This document shows, piece by piece, positions 22,160 to 34,207 of a DNA stretch of 64,000 nt; position 1 is the first letter of the stretch, and the number at the start of each line of letters is the position of its first letter. Source of the DNA: Triplophysa rosa (lineage: Eukaryota; Chordata; Actinopteri; Cypriniformes; Nemacheilidae); contig NC_079908.1 in the NCBI RefSeq assembly GCF_024868665.1, forward strand, positions 9,151,946-9,215,945, read 5' to 3'. A program made the position numbers and the translations under genes. The notes under the pieces were generated by a model. It was not told the origin of the DNA. It saw only the letters and a list, made by a program, of their open reading frames with translations, and searched no databases.

Positions 22160-25089
22160 AGAGGAATAAAATGCAAGGAGACAATATGCATAGACTGACA
22201 AGATAAAAGTTTAAAAGTATGGATCTTACAAACTTGTTCCATTTTTCTGTATTGTATCAGTCACTCTGTTGTTGCTTTTACATTCTAAGTTCTACCAGAA
22301 AGACTCGGAAGGCAAGATTATGTGACAATGAACATTTATTTAGACAACTAGTCAGTGACAATGTCGAAACTGGTGAAGTATATAGTTCTTTGGCATAGGC
22401 CCCGTCCATAGCCTGCATCCAGAGGGTCAAGAATTCCTGCACTTCCTGCCTGATGATGAAGGCAGGCGCGCAGCCAACCCCCTTTGTGTTAATAGACGGG
22501 GGCCAACCTGGTGGTGGTGGGGGGAATGGGGGTAAAATCCAGAGGCTTCAAATGCGAACACAAACAGAGAGTAAGTGGCGATCTTATATACTACAAGTGT
22601 TGGATGATGATTGGTTAGATGTTAATTGTATAGGTCTATACGTAGTAGGTGACTTGATATTGAGTCTTCCCGGCAGAACTTGCGCTGAAGCTTACATTTC
22701 ATTTCTCCAATGACCAATTTTTTCACAACTCTTATGCATCTTTGGATTTTTGGAGGTTTGTTTCTGTTGAAATTGAACACACACTGGACTGGAACTTTTT
22801 TATTGGATTTGTCTTATAATACATGATTGTTGATGGAGTTGTCTTGTCTTGATGTTCTGTAGTTTTATCCGTGACTTTGTTGTTGTTTATATTTTGTTAA
22901 GGGTTTTAACGTTGTACAGCACATTGCTCAGTGTTAGTTGTGTTTAATAGTGCTTTATAAATAAATTGAAATGCCACAATACATGCAGAAATTCTGATTA
23001 AAGGCAAAAATTGAGTGGTCTATTAATTTTCCACAGATGTATATAAAATATATACAATATATAAATTAATTATAGGCTATATAGCCTACAAAATCACAAA
23101 TATTAAATATATAGTTCCTTTAAATGCAGGTAGCCACTTTATATTTTATTCATAATTTCATATGGCTTGACGTTTTTTTTCTTCCAAATAGATAGCTTCA
23201 CTACTTCCAATTATAGGCGCACACACACACATCCAAATAGCCAAAGGACAGAGAGACACATCAAATAGTAGGTCAAATCACCTCACCAACCAACTCCCCA
23301 CTATAAAAAACAGAAGAAAATATGGCAGAGCTAAGAGCACCTCTAAATTGCCTCTGTAAATACCCGACAGTATTAATGGACAAAACGGTGAGAGAAGTGC
23401 TGGCTTTGCACTTTACGACAGACAGGACTGTCTTACAGACAAGGCAATATGAGGTAGAGGGTGTTTGAGGTCACGTCCATATGCCCTGACAGAAGTCATT
23501 ATAATCTGCAAGCCAAGGGCGGAGCTTTGAAGTATCAGGGGATTGTGGGTAGTCCGTCCAACATCTGGAGGCAGCTTGATATGTTTGAAGAATGTGAGAG
23601 TGTGTGTTCGTGTGGGAGTTTGTGTGGAATATTTAACCTTAGGTCCATCAAAAATGGATGCGGTGATGAACTAGGATGCAGCTGCATGGTGGGGTAAAAA
23701 TTCCATTCGTAACTCCTCCAAATTCCTGCCTGCCATCCCACCTGGGTCCCCCCAGCCCCAGACTCCCAACCGCTGAGATACTTCATCTCATGTGACAGCT
23801 GTGCATTCCTCACTTTCTGTGACTCTCAACCAATCTGTCACCATATGGCCTTGTTCTCCTCTCCCTGCTAGCGCTCTAGAATTCAAAGCAGAACTTCTCG
23901 TATCCCGTACACGCTGTTGCAGCCCTGCTTTGCATGCGTGCCACTGCATGACCTATTTTTCAGTCGGTGCTCGCTTCGTCTGAAAGTGAGTGTCAATTTT
24001 TTTCTAGGAGAGAGAGTATCTGTGTGGAGTCAAATGACGACTGGTGGTGATGGACATGGTGTGTGTGTGAATGTGCATTTATATCCGCGTGGTTGCTTGT
24101 GAATTCTGCGGCGCGTATGTGCGTGCCAACGCGGTGTTGGACACACAGTGTGCTGTTGGGTGGAGTACTGAAGGAACTGGGTTGTGGTGTAGGTTCACCT
24201 GGTGAATAAAACATCTGAACGAAAGGGGGATGGGAACGAAGACGGACACAAATAGAGTGTGTGTCTCATAAATAGTACATATGGCATTAGAGAGGAGTGT
24301 ACTTGAGTCAAGGGGAGAAACCCTCAAGCCCTGCAAAAGAAATACACTACACGAACACAACAGACAACAATAAAAATACAACCCACGGAGACGCAGCAGA
24401 AACATCTCAGTGTGACAGAATTCAGTGTGTGTGTGTGACGGGGTGTGACTAAGTGTTCTGAGAGGGTCTCTGTAGGCCGGGTCTCTGGGTGGATGCGTGA
24501 TATAGGGATTGTGTCTTTTGTGTTTGAGACCGGGGTCTAATCATGCATGCAAACATCCCAAAAAAAGGCTCATTTATTAAATACCAAGAATAATTTACAA
24601 ACTCGAATGTGCATTGTGCAAGTTATACCACTTAGAAAATACATTTTGCAAGCACAATTGTTTCTTAATACAAAAAGGGAGTTTTTTGAGTGTTCATTTT
24701 CATTTCGGTCTTCCCTTTTCGTGCATTTATTTTAAAATAATTGTATTTAAAAAAATGTTATGTGCTCCTAAAAGATAATAATACAATTATCTATAGAACA
24801 ATCCTACTTAGTTTTATATCATTTTGATTATATTATAATTCTAGATTATTAAGTAAATTGTATTAAAAAGTGTAATGCACAATATATTGTATAATATTGT
24901 GTAATTGTATAATATTTTACATTTTTTTAAATAATTTTAAATCAGTAGACACACAATACAAACTATTGGTTGTTTTGAATCGCTGAATCGTGTCTGAATC
25001 TCAACACATAAAATGCACCACATAAAAAAACGCAAACAGCCGGGCAATACTTTGAGCAATGCTATCAGACAGGCTATTTATAAACTAAC
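22160..25089. other. tenm2 intron, no recognised gene
   Basis: A LINE-like tail (gtgctttataaataaattg) is seen near 22945-22970. 23330-24450 is less AT-rich, lacks known repeats and has several short overlapping open frames without domains; it may contain conserved non-coding DNA. 24540-25075 is AT-rich. Confidence 0.4.
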
Positions 25090-25318
25090 CGTGTCTCCAG
25101 CGGGACACTGCTGTTAAGAGCCCAACTGTCCTGGAGCTGAACGGATTCAGGAGTGGAGGGTCCATCCGCGGGGGCCGCAGCGGGTGCGTGGCTTTGGGGG
25201 TTCCTGCGGCTGGCCTGGGTGCTGCGGTTGAGGGAATTAGCCAACGACTGGTGGTGGTGGTTGTGTGGTGGGGGCAGAGGAGGTCGAAGCGAGGCATGAC
25301 TGTGATGACTGGATGCAC
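25090..25318 (-). CDS. tenm2: teneurin-2 coding exon (proline-rich cytoplasmic segment)
   Basis: This 229-nt exon encodes the middle of the teneurin-2 cytoplasmic tail. Visible motifs are [33 protein letters not shown] and [17 protein letters not shown] is an SH3-type polyproline motif; teneurin tails are known to bind CAP/ponsin-type SH3 adaptors, so an adaptor role is inferred. The acceptor reads ttttaccttcAG|GTGCAT and the donor ACACG|GTTAGT (a slightly non-consensus GTTAGT). It enters in phase 1 and leaves in phase 2, so the last arginine codon (CG|G) is completed by the first base of the 9796 exon. The His-rich run after PPPHNH is longer than I recall for mammals. A second open frame over the same bases has no teneurin similarity and is a shadow. 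Confidence 0.93.
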
Positions 25319-28300
25319 CTGAAGGTAAAAGAAGAAATAGCAACACTTGTGACATACTGTTTGTAAAATCTTTAATTCAATCCTTTAATCAAAGCAGTTC
25401 AGTACAGAAATCGCGCATGAAAGCTTTGGATTTGAGTACTGAATGCTAAAATGCAAGACATTTCAAAACAGAGCGAGGGATTGATTATGGATAATAATAT
25501 CTAAGTAGACACAAAAGGAAGATGTTGATCAAATCTATTGCTAGGAGGAGAAATAAAACCTGTTTGGATTTTTATTAGGCTGAATTCTCTGCACTGGAAT
25601 GAAAGCAAACAATAAAGTAAAACCAAACATTGTCTCTTCTTCCAGCTCCTGACATGTTTAATAAACTTAAACATCAATTGAACATTTAGAATTTAATACA
25701 GTAAAATACATAATTGACAATAGAGTGAAACATAATTGTATTACATGCACTGAAATATAAAGAATATTTGAAAGAGACAGGAGATCAATATAAGCAACAT
25801 AATAAATAAAACAAATTTTGAACATTCTAGAATAATACTCAATGTACTAATGCATCACTTTGTTGCATTAGCCGAAAGACAAATTTATCATCATTTAGAA
25901 AAATTCAATATGAAGAAAAATTATTTGTTTTGATTTAGTGTTTAGGTACGTAAGTGTTCATTTAATTTGCTTACAACAGATGGTAGTAGATTTTCATAAT
26001 GCATTTTTTTATCATTTCAGTCTATTAATAACAGAGACATTCAATATATCACACAACAATAAAAAAATAAATACTTGTCCCATCCCAACAACACATAAAC
26101 AAACACTATATTCAGTTTAACATATATACCAATAGTCTTGAATGTTTACACCTAAAAAAATGAAATTATCCCCACCGACTGCCTGGGTTTATTGCTGTCA
26201 TATATTCCCCTTTATTTGTTTATTTCAACAGAACGGTCGGCCTTGCAAAGCTAACGCAGCAAATATGATAATACAAGTTTCACACCATCCTCCACACCTC
26301 CCGACATCGCCGCATAAGGTCAAATGGAAGCAAATTTTTCCAGGGCCCTGTGAAGAGGAAACCAAGGGATTCAAAGTGCTTTTGTGTTCCTTAAGAAGAG
26401 GTTCCGAGATGAAAGAGGATTTCAGACCAACGGGAGATCAGCTATGGTCTGAGGGCCAGGGCTGTGTAATCTCTCTACATGCAGTGTGTCAGAGCTCTAA
26501 AAACGGAGCGCAATAAACCTCGGCCGGGCACAAAGCCCTGCTCTCTCAGTTTACAGCGCCAGAGGAACTCTGGAGGAACTCTCCTGCTTTAACAATGGTC
26601 CTCAAAACACTGGATTACCGCCCAATGACATGCCCATGAAAGCCGGCCCGGCCACTTTCCACATTCTCGAACAAAAAGCAGGAGGAACTTGTGCTTTTAA
26701 CGTGTTTAATGCGCTGCCATGGCCGAGGCGTCGGTCTTTGTTTTTTTCAAGGCGACCTGGCGTAGTCTGCTGAAAATTGATGCGACAGCCGCAGAAGAAG
26801 GAGGCTCTGAATGGGCTGGTGTGACAGTGGCCTTCAATGGAGAAAAGCTTTTGTGGGATTGTGTTCACATGTGAGAACAGCGCACCGGGGGCCTCAGTGT
26901 GAAGTGCTGGAATCGGAGAGGGACAATGGGCCGCCCCATTATACAGAATGCAGAGCTCGCGGTGCACAGCCAGGGAAGGGGGCTAAAGTCAGTACAGTAA
27001 TGCAGAGATTACAGGAGACTACGGTTATTAGTGCCGAGTTACGTGGGAGAGCTTAAATACAAAATCTCTCACTGTAATGTGTGTATGTCTTGCCCGAACA
27101 GAAGGCGGAAATCAGGGGGTCGCTTTAAAAGCCTGTGGAAAAGATATCGATTGTTGTACGGGGTCTGTAGGAATGCCTGTGAATTTGCTGTCTGGGACTT
27201 TCTTCCACAAATACCACGGCAATTTAAAAAAAGACACGAAAATGTCTCAATGATCAGACATTTTCAATTTTGGATATATTTTGAAACCGCAAAAATATGT
27301 TGGCATGAAAAAACCTCTAAAATTAACAAGAGAAAAGAAGAAGCTGCTGATCAAACCCACACGGGGAAAGTCTCAATACAAGGTACAAATCCAAGGCATT
27401 ATAAACTATAAATTTTAGGACGAGACAATGGAAAATGCAGAAAAGCTACTTTTTATGATAGCATATACATAAGAGCATTATTTCATGCTTCCCTTCAAAA
27501 TTATAAAATAAACACAAGAAAAAGAATCAAAATGTAAATTTTCTCACCCAAGACATTGGGACAAAAGCAGCTATAAATACAATAAAAGTTTTACATTCGT
27601 CTAGTTTATAAATTGTGTCTGTTAAACAGTCCTGTCAGTCATACTTTATGAGCTTTAAATACAAACTCTTTCCCGACACCAGCATTTGTAAGGTCACACA
27701 GTCCGCTCTCCCGCTCCTCCGTTCTCGGCTCCCTCTCCAAAATTTCAGTTTTACAACACGAGCTTCATAATACTCGATTTACTGGGAGACGAAACAGCTG
27801 TGAAGCTATTCTATCCTCCGCCGCTGACATCCATTTATTTCCCACCATCACACTCTCTTTTCAAAAGGCTGTTTCTCTTTTTCTCCGAGCTTTCCGTTCT
27901 TCACCATTTAGCAGTGTTTATGAATAATTGAGTTTTGATTCAGCGAGAGAGCGGCGGAGGCAGACAAAATAGTCGACAAGCAACAGAAGAAAAGCAACAC
28001 CATGCGGGCTCGACACAAGGCCTGTTCGTCTGCCTCAAACCCTTTCCGCTCTGCCTGCTGGTCTTTATCCTCCTCTTAAAACAAAAAAGATCTATTTACA
28101 TTTAAAGCACATCAATGAAGCTGAAGATGGAAAAATAATCTTCCTGTCTGGCTACACAATTAATGAAATATGGAAATGAGGAAAAAACATGTCATATAAA
28201 AGTTGCATCTCTTGCCCCGCCCCCAAACACTGACACACTGACAAATTTTATCATGCTAGTTTTAGTTATTTTAACAGAACCACAACATTTATGTTAAGCA

Positions 28301-31149
28301 AATGAAATACACTTCTCAGGTCACCACAAATACACGGATAGAATGAAAAATTATTTTTAAAAAAGATAAAAGAACAGACACGCACGTGAGAAATACAGCA
28401 GTATTGGTGCTGGCAGGGTGGATGCGGGCGGAGGAACGAAGCAATATGGGCGGGACGACAGCTTTCCGTGTTTCCAGCGAATGGCAATGGTGAAATTACT
28501 GCAGCCAAGCTTTGCTAGGCTATAGGCCATGCCATGACAGGGATTAAAATAAATTGCCCAACATGAGCGGTGGGAACGGTGGAAAAACAATAGGAGTAAA
28601 AGCATAAATGTCAATTTGGAATGATAAAAGACACAATCTAAATGTGGCAGGAGGAGCCTGGAGACAGAGCGGCTGTAATTGAGCTCTGTGCTACAGAGTC
28701 GACTGTTTACAGAGAGAGAGAGAGAGAGAGAGATGAGGCGTCATGATTGGTGGGCAACCACCTTCTGTCTTTCATCTATCCACAGACTAATTCGCCACGC
28801 ACCACCCGGGTTTTTTTCCTCGCTCGACAGATCTGGCTAGACAGTAGTTGACAACCAACAATATTTCAGTGGCTTCACTGAGTGGGTGTATGTGAACCTT
28901 GTCAGCGACATGTTCACAGTGTCATTCAAAGGTATGAACACAACACATTTGAACAGATAAAAATATCTAATGAAGTGATTACAGAACATATAAAAATCGT
29001 TGCGTGATTTTAGTGCACACAGACTTCAGAGCACATTTTCTTCAGAGCACATCCTTACTGAGGGTGGGCGGCATAACCAAAACCCTATATATCATTGATC
29101 ACTTATATCACGGTGGTGAGATTTTTGCTGAACGTTTCACAGAAAAAAGTTTTATATAATAAATAGCCATGTGGCGAAGCCTATTTTTGAAAAATAAAAC
29201 ATGAATCTCACTTAAATGTATTTTCTGTCTTTATTTGGAGCATTAATCTGAAGTTTCTCCTAAAGTTCTTTGGTTTGTTTTAAAGCATAGTTTTACCATA
29301 GTCAGGGAAGTCTCATCTGAAAAGGAATTGCCACATCAGTAACGGTACAAATGAAAATTAAAATATAGTAACTATTTCATGTTCTATGACGAGCTAGCTC
29401 TTCTCCATTTGTTGGGTATTATTGCCTCTGGTTTGTACATTTTTATTCACAGAAATCCTGTTTTGGATGTTGTCTCTCAAAAACATATGTCCTTTTTTGT
29501 CCCATCCATCATTTTTTTCTCTTTTATATATACTGTCTAATTGATATATTTATTATATAATTCAATATATTGGCAATACATTCTCTGAGAATTTATATTT
29601 CAAGTTTTGACTGAAGATGTCACATATCCATAATGCTGGAATTGCCTTCTAATAAATAAACAGTTTAGCACAGTATCTGTGCAAAAAAGTGCTTCACAAT
29701 ATTTAACTCAAAACAAACAAAATAAAACAAGACTCTGACAGGATGAGCCACGTTCAAATCATTACAATAATTAATTTACACCCCCTTACATTAATATTAC
29801 AAGTTGTGACAATGCTTGGCAACCATTAGCCAACTAAACTCCACAAACTCACGTTGTGTGTGACACCACCCCTTAAAAACAAATTCTGTCTCTGCTTAAC
29901 TTACCAATGCATATCTGTTGTTCTACCAATGGCAGTTACTATTTTGTATTCTGTTTGGGACACTTGTGATGCAGAAACTAAATATCAAGCCAGAGATTGT
30001 AATGCTTCATTAGTAATAAAGTGAGGTATGGTGAGTGAAACAGAGAAAGAGAGAGGCTGCCAATATTCTAAACGCATTGTTTGGTCAGTCTCAGACACTT
30101 GCCTGTACTAATTAGGAAGTAATAACATCCTACTCTGATTACATATTTAACCTAAACACATCCTCCACACGTTCACCATAGCATCACAATTACATCTCAT
30201 TATACAGCTCATGTTTAAGTCCACTAATATATTGTTTATTCAGATGCATGAGTGACACAAATGAAGCCACTTTATTCGTCTCGCAGAACTCTGACGAAAG
30301 CCGATCAAACATTCCAACACAAACCTCCGATTTCCTTGTTAACGTTTCTTTTTTTCCCTCACAGTCAAAACACTCCAGAAATAGTGAATAGAACGGCACA
30401 GAAACTGCTTATGAATAATTTATTAGCGGCATTAGCAGGCTAAGAGGGAAGCTCTTTCCAGGAGCCGCACGGAGGACTTAAAACTGGGTGAAAACAGGAT
30501 GACTCGACAGGCAGAGGATGACAGAGGAAGGACAGAGAGGAAAGTACGGAAAGGAAACTGCGGCGGAGGGAGATTGATGGAACAGCCGAGTGCGAGCGGA
30601 ATGGAAAAAGAACGAGCAAGTTGACAGGACGCGCGTTCAGCTCTGGTTCTCGTGAACGCCTCGCCTGCGTGGATGACACCTCTGAGACCGTCAGGCTTGA
30701 GCGCGACCCGTCTCGCTGCAGCATGATCGCACACATGCACGCGTGGAGAACAACATCAGTGGGACACGGATGCAGAGAGCATCGCTGCCACTTCAGTCCT
30801 GCTCTCTGTGTTCAACAACTTGTCCGTCATAGCTGCGCTGATACTGTATGATTCACTGACTTTCTATAGTTTTAATCTTAGACATTGCCTGGAGATGTTT
30901 TATTTTAAAAAGCTACATAGAAATATGTGATGAATTACTAACCATATCAGGAATGACCAACAATTGTGTATTTCTTGATTTGGCGAGTATTGGACTATGA
31001 AAATTTCTTTGCCAGGTTTAAAAATGACTATAGTTCTGTACTCTTGTCCATTTGATGAAAATATTTAAATAAATAAAAAAATACATGTATGTTTTAAGTG
31101 ATACCGTTTCTTGTACGGATGGCAAATAAACTGTTATAATGTCACACCT
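25319..31149. other. tenm2 intron, mostly unassigned, with candidate conserved blocks
   Basis: 26140-27400 and 27640-28060 are complex, repeat-free sequence with mixed composition and no splice-supported exon. A GA microsatellite lies at 28709-28732. 29060-29110 (gggtgggcggcataacc) looks like a MITE end without a visible partner. 30430-30850 is CpG-rich with overlapping open frames on both strands; it may be a regulatory element or an unrecognised exon. Confidence 0.35.
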
Positions 31150-31440
31150 GACTGTGACTGTGTATGATCCTAACTCGGTCCGGTCAACCACATCTCTCAC
31201 AACATTCAAAAAACTACTTAAAACCTATCTCTTCTGTGAATACTTGACAGACAAATGAAAAGAAAAAAAAAAACTAACCCTCTCTCTTTCTCTCAACAGG
31301 TATTGGTCTAGCTTTTGTTGAAACCAGTAACTTCGTATTAGCACCTATTATTGCTCCTGTATGACATATCGCTTATTGCTCCCTAAACTCTTTGTAAGTC
31401 GCTTTGGATAAAAGCGTCTGCTAAATGACTAAATGTAAAT
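31150..31440 (+). repeat. L2-like LINE 3' end
   Basis: It holds the end of a LINE-like frame (acattcaaaaaactacttaa...tatctcttctgtgaatac) and then the common fish tail tcgctttggataaaagcgtc / tgctaaatgactaaatgtaa. A second copy of the tail lies in reverse at 36416-36550. Confidence 0.8.
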
Positions 31441-31460
31441 GTATATTTCACATGTGTGAT

Positions 31461-32576
31461 CAGGGCCGTCGCTAGTGGGGTGAAAGGTGGTGACAATTCT
31501 GGGGGCACCCACTGCCCAGGGGCCGTTATACTATAAAGTCACCTGTTTTGTAAATGTTAATACATGAATTGTATACATGAGATTTTAACAAAATCCACAA
31601 AATCATGCCATTTGGCGAAAACGCTTTTCTAAATAAAATTGTGATTCCCCACCCCAAAAATGGTTAATGGTTTAGTCTGATAGTCCAACACCTAGCTCGT
31701 GAACAAAACCAGAAATGTAATAAAAAGGAGAAAGGAACTCAGAGAATTGCTGTATCCAAGTCTATTAAGATGTTCCTTAACAAGTGGGCTCTATAATTCT
31801 CGCGATGTGGAACGGAGACGGATTTGCATTATCCAGGGGTAAAAACATATTAACGCGGATGTGTAACTACTTGCGTGATCATGGAGTTGCCAGTGTCTGC
31901 GTCTTAAAGACGTACCCACATGAACATCTCCGAGCTGCTCTGAGAGTTTACTTCGCAAGTTTCCTTTGAGAAAAGATACTCGTACTGAAACTCAAAGGTC
32001 TTTGAAGTCCGGTTAATTTGAACAAATTATGACCCACACACAAAAGAACACCGTAGTACACTTGTCGCATAATCTGTACTATTAGTATACTGTAGTATAT
32101 CATGATGGTATAGTGTTATATAAGTACAACAATAGTATAGTATTCTAGAAGACTTTAGAAACATTTAAGTGGTCTATTTATATGACTGCATTCTTTTCCA
32201 TTTTTTATGTTAACTTCAGTTACTTGATAACAGACTGATTGAAAAGACTATTATACAGTACTGCTGGTCATTTTTACATCTGTTTTATTTATTATTATGT
32301 AATAATGTATTGTCCTTTATTATTATTTTAATAGTTTGTTAAAAGTCTTCATGTGTTTATTTAAGACAATGTTTCATAAGTTCATATAACATTTATAAAC
32401 ATTTAACTTTTAAAAAAGGACATAAAAAAACAACATTACCATCTTCTGTTAGATGTAAATATACAAAGTGATATGATATATAACTTGATATAAAATGTCC
32501 CTCTATTAGTTGGAAGGCGGTGGGGGCACATATCAATATTTTTTCAGGGGACTCAGAATTCTGTAGCTACGCCCTG
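31461..32576. mobile_element. hAT-like non-autonomous element
   Basis: The ends are CAGGGCCGTCGCTAG and the inverse of TAGCTACGCCCTG. Flanks TGTGTGAT (31453-31460) and TGTGTAAT (32577-32584) agree at seven of eight bases, as for an aged hAT target duplication. No transposase frame. It starts about 20 bp after the LINE tail. Confidence 0.75.
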
Positions 32577-33372
32577 TGTGTAATACAACATTTCTGCATG
32601 ATTATTGTTATATTAAAAGTCTGCCAGTGTTTGACATTCAGAGAAGAATAAGATAACTGCCTGGTGCCTGTAATGAACCTTCAAAGATTACTGAGCATAA
32701 AAGGCAAATATCTGTGAAATAACACATACTATGAAAATTGGCCAATAATTACACTTTCATACAATCATGACCCATTTAACAAAAATGCAGTGGATACCAT
32801 ATGATCTGTTTTTCTTTTCCTTTGTCTTTTTTTTGCTTTGCTGATTGATAAAAATATGATTGATGTATCAAAGTCCTTTTCAATCAGCACTTTTTTTATG
32901 TGTGGAGAGTGGGAAGCCTCACAGTTAATTCACACTTCATTTAAAAAGGTGCTTGATGTTGAAACGCAAGAACAGCAATCGTCGATCTCTTCGAAAAAAT
33001 GTGTGTGTCTGCCAGTGTGTGTAAAACCCTAAATATCTCCACAATGATTCTGCATAAGCTTTGATTATGTATGAACAAGAAAAATGAAAAAAATTCTGAA
33101 CCTGAACCAACAAATTATACTGATAGCAAATCTACTTGAATTTCTTGGTAGAAATAAAAAAAATGGACCAGTTTAATATTCATGTGGCAAATAACTGCTA
33201 CAATCTCACACTCTTTGATTAATAGCCTGTTTTTAACAATGAGATGAATATAATTATGAAGTATTATTATTCTAAATTTTAATAAAAAAAATTCGCCTAA
33301 ATTTTTCTCTGGGGGTCAGGACAGTAAACTATCTATTTTAATGTTTAAAAAAAGACAAGTGTACATTAACAA

Positions 33373-34199
33373 TAGACATGAGCCAATATTCGGTAATGCG
33401 ATTAACCGCGGCAATGGATTCGCGCGATGTTGCTATCGCGGGCACTTTCAAATACCGCAAAAATATATAGATCAGCATTTTGATTTTTAGAACGCGTATT
33501 TGTTTATTTTTCATCAACCGGATAAAAGTACACTGCGTGTATGCTGCGTAGGAATGCGCACTCTGATCTAAACAATCCCGTTCCCCATGTGGAGATGCCT
33601 ATACGCGTGTGTGCGCGCGCTGCTGAGCAAAAGACGCGTGCGCACTCTGATGTAAACAGTACCACACGGAGAGGAAGCATGGCGGAAGGAGGAACGCTGC
33701 CGACGATTTATCCCCCCTCTAAAAGGTCTGAAGTCTGGAAATATTTTGGGTTAAAAGTAAGCCGAGTAATGAAATTTGACAGTGTGGCAGAATAATTATT
33801 TTAATTATACGTTGATGGAACGCAATAAAGTCATACACTGTCACAAAGTGCGAGTGAATTTGTTGTTTATAAATGTTTAGCTTGCTATAATAGTTAACAC
33901 AATGGCTTGGCTTGTTATTCAAACAATAATAATAATAATATGAATTGTAGTACTAGCGTTGTACAGACATAAGTATATTTAAAAGCAGTTAACAAAAGTT
34001 GTTCTTTTGCAGTTTGCACTTTATTCTGTTTGAATAAACTCACTTTATACATCATTACTGTCAAGAGGAAAACACTGAAGTTGGTTTATATTTTCAACCT
34101 GCATTTCTCATAGAATTGAATACTGCATAATACCGCTTACCGCGACGAAACCTTAATCAATTAATCGCAGCATGGAAATTTGATACCGGCACATGCCTA
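33373..34199 (+). mobile_element. hAT element with deleted transposase
   Basis: The ends are TAGACATGAGCC and the inverse GGCACATGCCTA. The target duplication ATTAACAA is perfect (33365-33372 and 34200-34207). The element is 827 bp and keeps only the first coding exon of its transposase. Confidence 0.9.
33679..33756 (+). pseudogene. hAT transposase first exon (start of BED zinc finger)
   Basis: The exon begins MAEGGTLPTIYPPSKRSE and continues VWKYFGLK, the opening of a ZBED-type BED finger as in hAT transposases. It ends at TTAAAA|GTAAGC, a good donor; reading through gives a stop at 33793-33795. The Cys/His ligands, the catalytic core and the dimerisation domain are all absent, so it cannot encode transposase. 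Confidence 0.7.
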
Positions 34200-34207
34200 A
34201 TTAACAA

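Noticed and set aside
33541..33795. 84-codon frame starting at 33541
   Set aside because: The true start of the transposase exon is the in-frame ATG at 33679, which begins the MAEGG...VWKYFGL segment; the upstream part has no family resemblance.
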